A stretch of DNA of 8,330 bases from positions 1-8,330 of the forward strand of contig JBBSCG010000070.1 of assembly GCA_038250515.1 (NCBI GenBank), in the 5' to 3' direction. How positions within the stretch are numbered: the first letter of the stretch is position 1; each line of letters opens with the position of its first letter. Below are positions 5,513 through 8,330 of the stretch, piece after piece. Made by a program: the position numbers and the translations under genes. The notes beneath the pieces were generated by a model. That model ran no database searches and was not told the origin of the DNA. It saw nothing but the letters and a program-made list of their open reading frames with translations. This DNA is from JAICUY01 sp038250515. Its GTDB lineage: Bacteria; Chloroflexota; Limnocylindria; QHBO01.

Positions 5513-6205
5513 CTATTCGTCGAACCCGTACTCGCCGATCAGAGGCACGAACACCACCGGCTCCAGCGCGCGCGTCTCGACATCGGGCCCGTGCCGCGTC
5601 ACGACGGTCACCACCTGGTGCTCCCGCGTCCCGATCGGCATCACCAGCTTTCCGCCCTCGGTCGCTAACTGTTCCAGCAATGGCTGCGGGACCGATGGTC
5701 CGGCCGCGGTGACGACCACCACGTCGTACGGCGCGCCCTCCGGATCGCCACGGGTCCCATCACCCACCAGCAGCCTGACCGATACATAGCCCGCCGCCCG
5801 CAACCGTCGCTCCGCCTCCGCCGCCAGCTCCTCATGTCGTTCGATGCTCGTCACATCGGCCCCAAGCTCCGTCAAAATGGCCGCCTGATAGCCGCTCCCT
5901 GTGCCGACCTCGAGCACTCGTGCGCCGTGCCAACCGTTGAGAGGCCGGGCCGCATCGGTCATGGTCGCGACGACGTAGGGCTGCGAGATGGTCTGGCCGG
6001 AAGTGAGGGGAAGCGCGCGGTCAGCGTAGGCACCGGCGTCTTCGACGAAGAGGTGGCGCGGGACGCGCCGAAATGCGCGCAGCAGCTCAGGATCCGTGAG
6101 GCCACGTGCCTCGATCTGCTCATGGACCATGCGCTCGCGCGCGGCCGATGCCGGCTCCCTGCCGTGCAACCGGTGAAGGCGTGGGCGCAGTTGGCTCCAG
6201 CGCAT
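5513..6205 (-). CDS. pcm: Protein-L-isoaspartate O-methyltransferase
   Basis: This repair enzyme uses S-adenosylmethionine to methylate L-isoaspartyl residues formed by ageing of Asn and Asp in cytosolic proteins, so that they can revert. From the ATG at 6203-6205 it is 230 residues, near the family's usual 205-230. Signatures: RERMVHEQIEARG near the start, VPRHLFVEDAG, the substrate-loop motif LPLTSGQTISQPYVVATM, the SAM-binding VLEVGTGSGYQAAILTELGA (Gly-x-Gly-x-Gly), SIERHEEL, VGDGTRG and PYDVVVVTAAG. The open frame extends to 6406, but that part overlaps the YtxH gene and is Arg/Ala-rich without similarity. A shorter start at 6128-6130 (MVHEQ, about 206 residues) is also possible, as neither has a good ribosome site. 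It lies between YtxH-like and YggT genes on the same strand. Confidence 0.92.
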   Translation of the reverse strand: MRWSQLRPRLHRLHGREPASAARERMVHEQIEARGLTDPELLRAFRRVPRHLFVEDAGAYADRALPLTSGQTISQPYVVATMTDAARPLNGWHGARVLEVGTGSGYQAAILTELGADVTSIERHEELAAEAERRLRAAGYVSVRLLVGDGTRGDPEGAPYDVVVVTAAGPSVPQPLLEQLATEGGKLVMPIGTREHQVVTVVTRHGPDVETRALEPVVFVPLIGEYGFDE

Positions 6206-6272
6206 GGATACCACGGCGACCGCGCGTTCGCGGCCGCTCGTTTTCAGCTCATTTCGTTGGCGGGCTGCCCAG

Positions 6273-6542
6273 TTACGCCTGGGCGGCGCTCGCCGTGCTG
6301 CCGGCCGTTGCCCGACTGCGGGTCCGGCCGTTGCCCGACTTGCGCATCGTCTCCGGCTCGCTGTCGCTGGCGCCGGACTCGTAGCTGCCCATCGTTGCGG
6401 CGTCAAGCACGTCGTTGAGGAGGCGGTCGGCCTTCTCGCGGACCATGCGCCGGGTCTCCTGACCGCTGCGCGGCGCCAGCAGGATGCCGACTGCGAGGCC
6501 CATGAAGAAGAATCGAATGGCGATCTTTACGCGGCTGAACAT
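6273..6542 (-). CDS. YtxH-like small membrane protein
   Basis: An 89-residue protein. A single N-terminal hydrophobic helix (about 7-24, IAIRFFFMGLAVGILLAP) ends in the LLAPRSGQETRR motif, the hallmark of YtxH-domain proteins, followed by a charged amphipathic stretch (REKADRLLNDVLDA, 35-48) and a low-complexity Ser/Arg/Ala tail. YtxH proteins are associated with general stress in Bacillus; their molecular role is unclear. The ATG has GAGGG seven bases upstream. The tail contains a 17 bp direct repeat read in two different frames, so the last 15 or so residues may be a recent, frame-shifted addition. It sits 65 bases after the response regulator gene and 67 before the methyltransferase start. 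Confidence 0.75.
   Translation of the reverse strand: MFSRVKIAIRFFFMGLAVGILLAPRSGQETRRMVREKADRLLNDVLDAATMGSYESGASDSEPETMRKSGNGRTRSRATAGSTASAAQA
6301..6340. repeat. 17 bp direct repeat inside the YtxH-like gene
   Basis: CCGGCCGTTGCCCGACT occurs at 6301-6317 and again at 6324-6340, exact, with a 23-base period. Because 23 is not a multiple of three, the copies are read in different frames (KSGNGR and SRATAG on the minus strand). This looks like a small tandem duplication that changed the C-terminus. Confidence 0.75.
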
Positions 6543-6549
6543 GCGTCAA

Positions 6550-6554
6550 CCCTC
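6550..6554 (-). promoter_or_regulatory. Shine-Dalgarno of the YtxH-like gene
   Basis: GAGGG on the minus strand, seven bases before the ATG at 6540-6542, fixes the start of the YtxH-like protein. Confidence 0.55.
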
Positions 6555-6607
6555 GATGCATAGTGGTTGCCCCAGCAAGGGGCAAGAAGGATACCACCGC
6601 GCGACGA

Positions 6608-8065
<1,458 letters not shown>

Positions 8066-8069
8066 GAGT

Positions 8070-8075
8070 TCCTCC
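8070..8075 (-). promoter_or_regulatory. Strong Shine-Dalgarno deciding a TTG start
   Basis: GGAGGA on the minus strand stands four to five bases before TTG (8063-8065), the only start that puts the receiver domain at its normal N-terminal position (ADPRYVLVVDDD). It justifies the non-ATG start. Confidence 0.8.
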
Positions 8076-8117
8076 GGGTGCCGCAGGGGGTCTCGGGTCG
8101 GTTGAGCGGCTGCGCTC

Positions 8118-8146
8118 AGTATACGGATCGTCCGCTAACCGTACAA
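8118..8146 (-). promoter_or_regulatory. Predicted sigma-70-type promoter of the response regulator
   Basis: On the minus strand TTGTAC (8141-8146, 3 of 6 to TTGACA) is followed after 17 bases by TATACT (8118-8123, 5 of 6 to TATAAT). Transcription would begin near 8111, giving a leader of about 45 bases that carries the strong ribosome site. It could drive the regulator and the downstream YtxH, methyltransferase and YggT genes. Confidence 0.5.
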
Positions 8147-8210
8147 GTCTCGGCTCTGAATCACCACAAGCGGCCGGCAACGCGCCCCATCAGGGAGGGT
8201 GAATTGACGG

Positions 8211-8330
8211 CTACTGCGGCGACGCCTCCACCGAGCTGCTCGGCAGGAGGGTGAAGCTGGAGCTCGGCTGCACGCTGGGAAGTGGCGGTGCGGACGGCGA
8301 CGGGAACAGCACGCTGGGGAACCCGGCGAA
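8211..8330 (-). CDS. Possible C-terminal end of a Pro/Ser-rich protein, cut by the window edge
   Basis: The minus-strand frame entering from the right edge is open for 39 codons and stops at TAG 8211-8213. It reads FAGFPSVLFPSPSAPPLPS and continues Pro/Ser-rich to VEASPQ. Nearly all third positions are G or C, as in the real genes here, and the direction fits the minus-strand run to its left. However, a plus-strand frame in the same wobble register (from about 8203, DGYCGDASTELL...) is also open and G/C-biased, so the strand is uncertain. No family is recognisable from the tail. Confidence 0.4.
   Translation of the reverse strand, partial: FAGFPSVLFPSPSAPPLPSVQPSSSFTLLPSSSVEASPQ

Noticed and set aside
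4870..5712. Plus-strand open frame of 280 codons across the YggT and methyltransferase region
   Set aside because: It is antisense to two recognisable genes, His/Gln/Arg-rich, and crosses the inverted-repeat element.
6206..6406. N-terminal extension of the isoaspartate methyltransferase
   Set aside because: It is Ala/Arg-rich, overlaps the YtxH gene and would make the protein 297 residues, well beyond the family size.

Overview
This 8.3 kb window is GC-rich bacterial chromosome. It is tightly packed, uses GTG and TTG as well as ATG starts, and has strongly G/C-biased third codon positions. Nothing phage-like, plasmid-like or CRISPR-like is visible. A sigma-54 activator next to YtxH, L-isoaspartate methyltransferase and YggT-type genes suggests an environmental high-GC lineage; something Chloroflexota-like or Gemmatimonadota-like would fit, but the phylum is a low-confidence guess.

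Left part (257-3075): three paralogous GT87 (DUF2029) GT-C membrane glycosyltransferases. Copy A runs on the plus strand. Copies B and C run on the minus strand as an ATGA-coupled pair, preceded by a short single-pass membrane protein gene. A and B converge and overlap tail-to-tail by 79 bp. Copy B is interrupted by one in-frame TGA at the position where both intact copies have a conserved glycine, so it is best called a nonsense-mutated pseudogene or an assembly error.

Middle (3076-5004): a 448 bp divergent intergenic region rich in palindromes, with a good sigma-70-like promoter, leads into a GT4 glycosyltransferase. Together with the GT87 genes this looks like a cell-envelope glycan or glycolipid neighbourhood. 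The 203 bp gap after it holds a perfect 16 bp palindrome abutting a 143 bp segment with 16 bp terminal inverted repeats (15/16 identical) and an internal GAAA-tetraloop hairpin. This is the most unexplained non-coding structure in the window.

Right part (5005-8330): a minus-strand run in the order sigma-54 response regulator, YtxH-like protein, protein-L-isoaspartate O-methyltransferase, YggT-family membrane protein. It reads as an envelope and stress housekeeping cluster. The regulator has a TTG start supported by a strong Shine-Dalgarno and its own promoter. A Pro/Ser-rich open frame, perhaps the C-terminus of another minus-strand gene, runs off the right edge.

No clearly novel multi-gene system is visible. 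The observations most worth following are the nonsense codon in the GT87 trio, the 143 bp inverted-repeat element, and a CATTTGG-containing motif confined to the two gaps flanking the GT4 gene.
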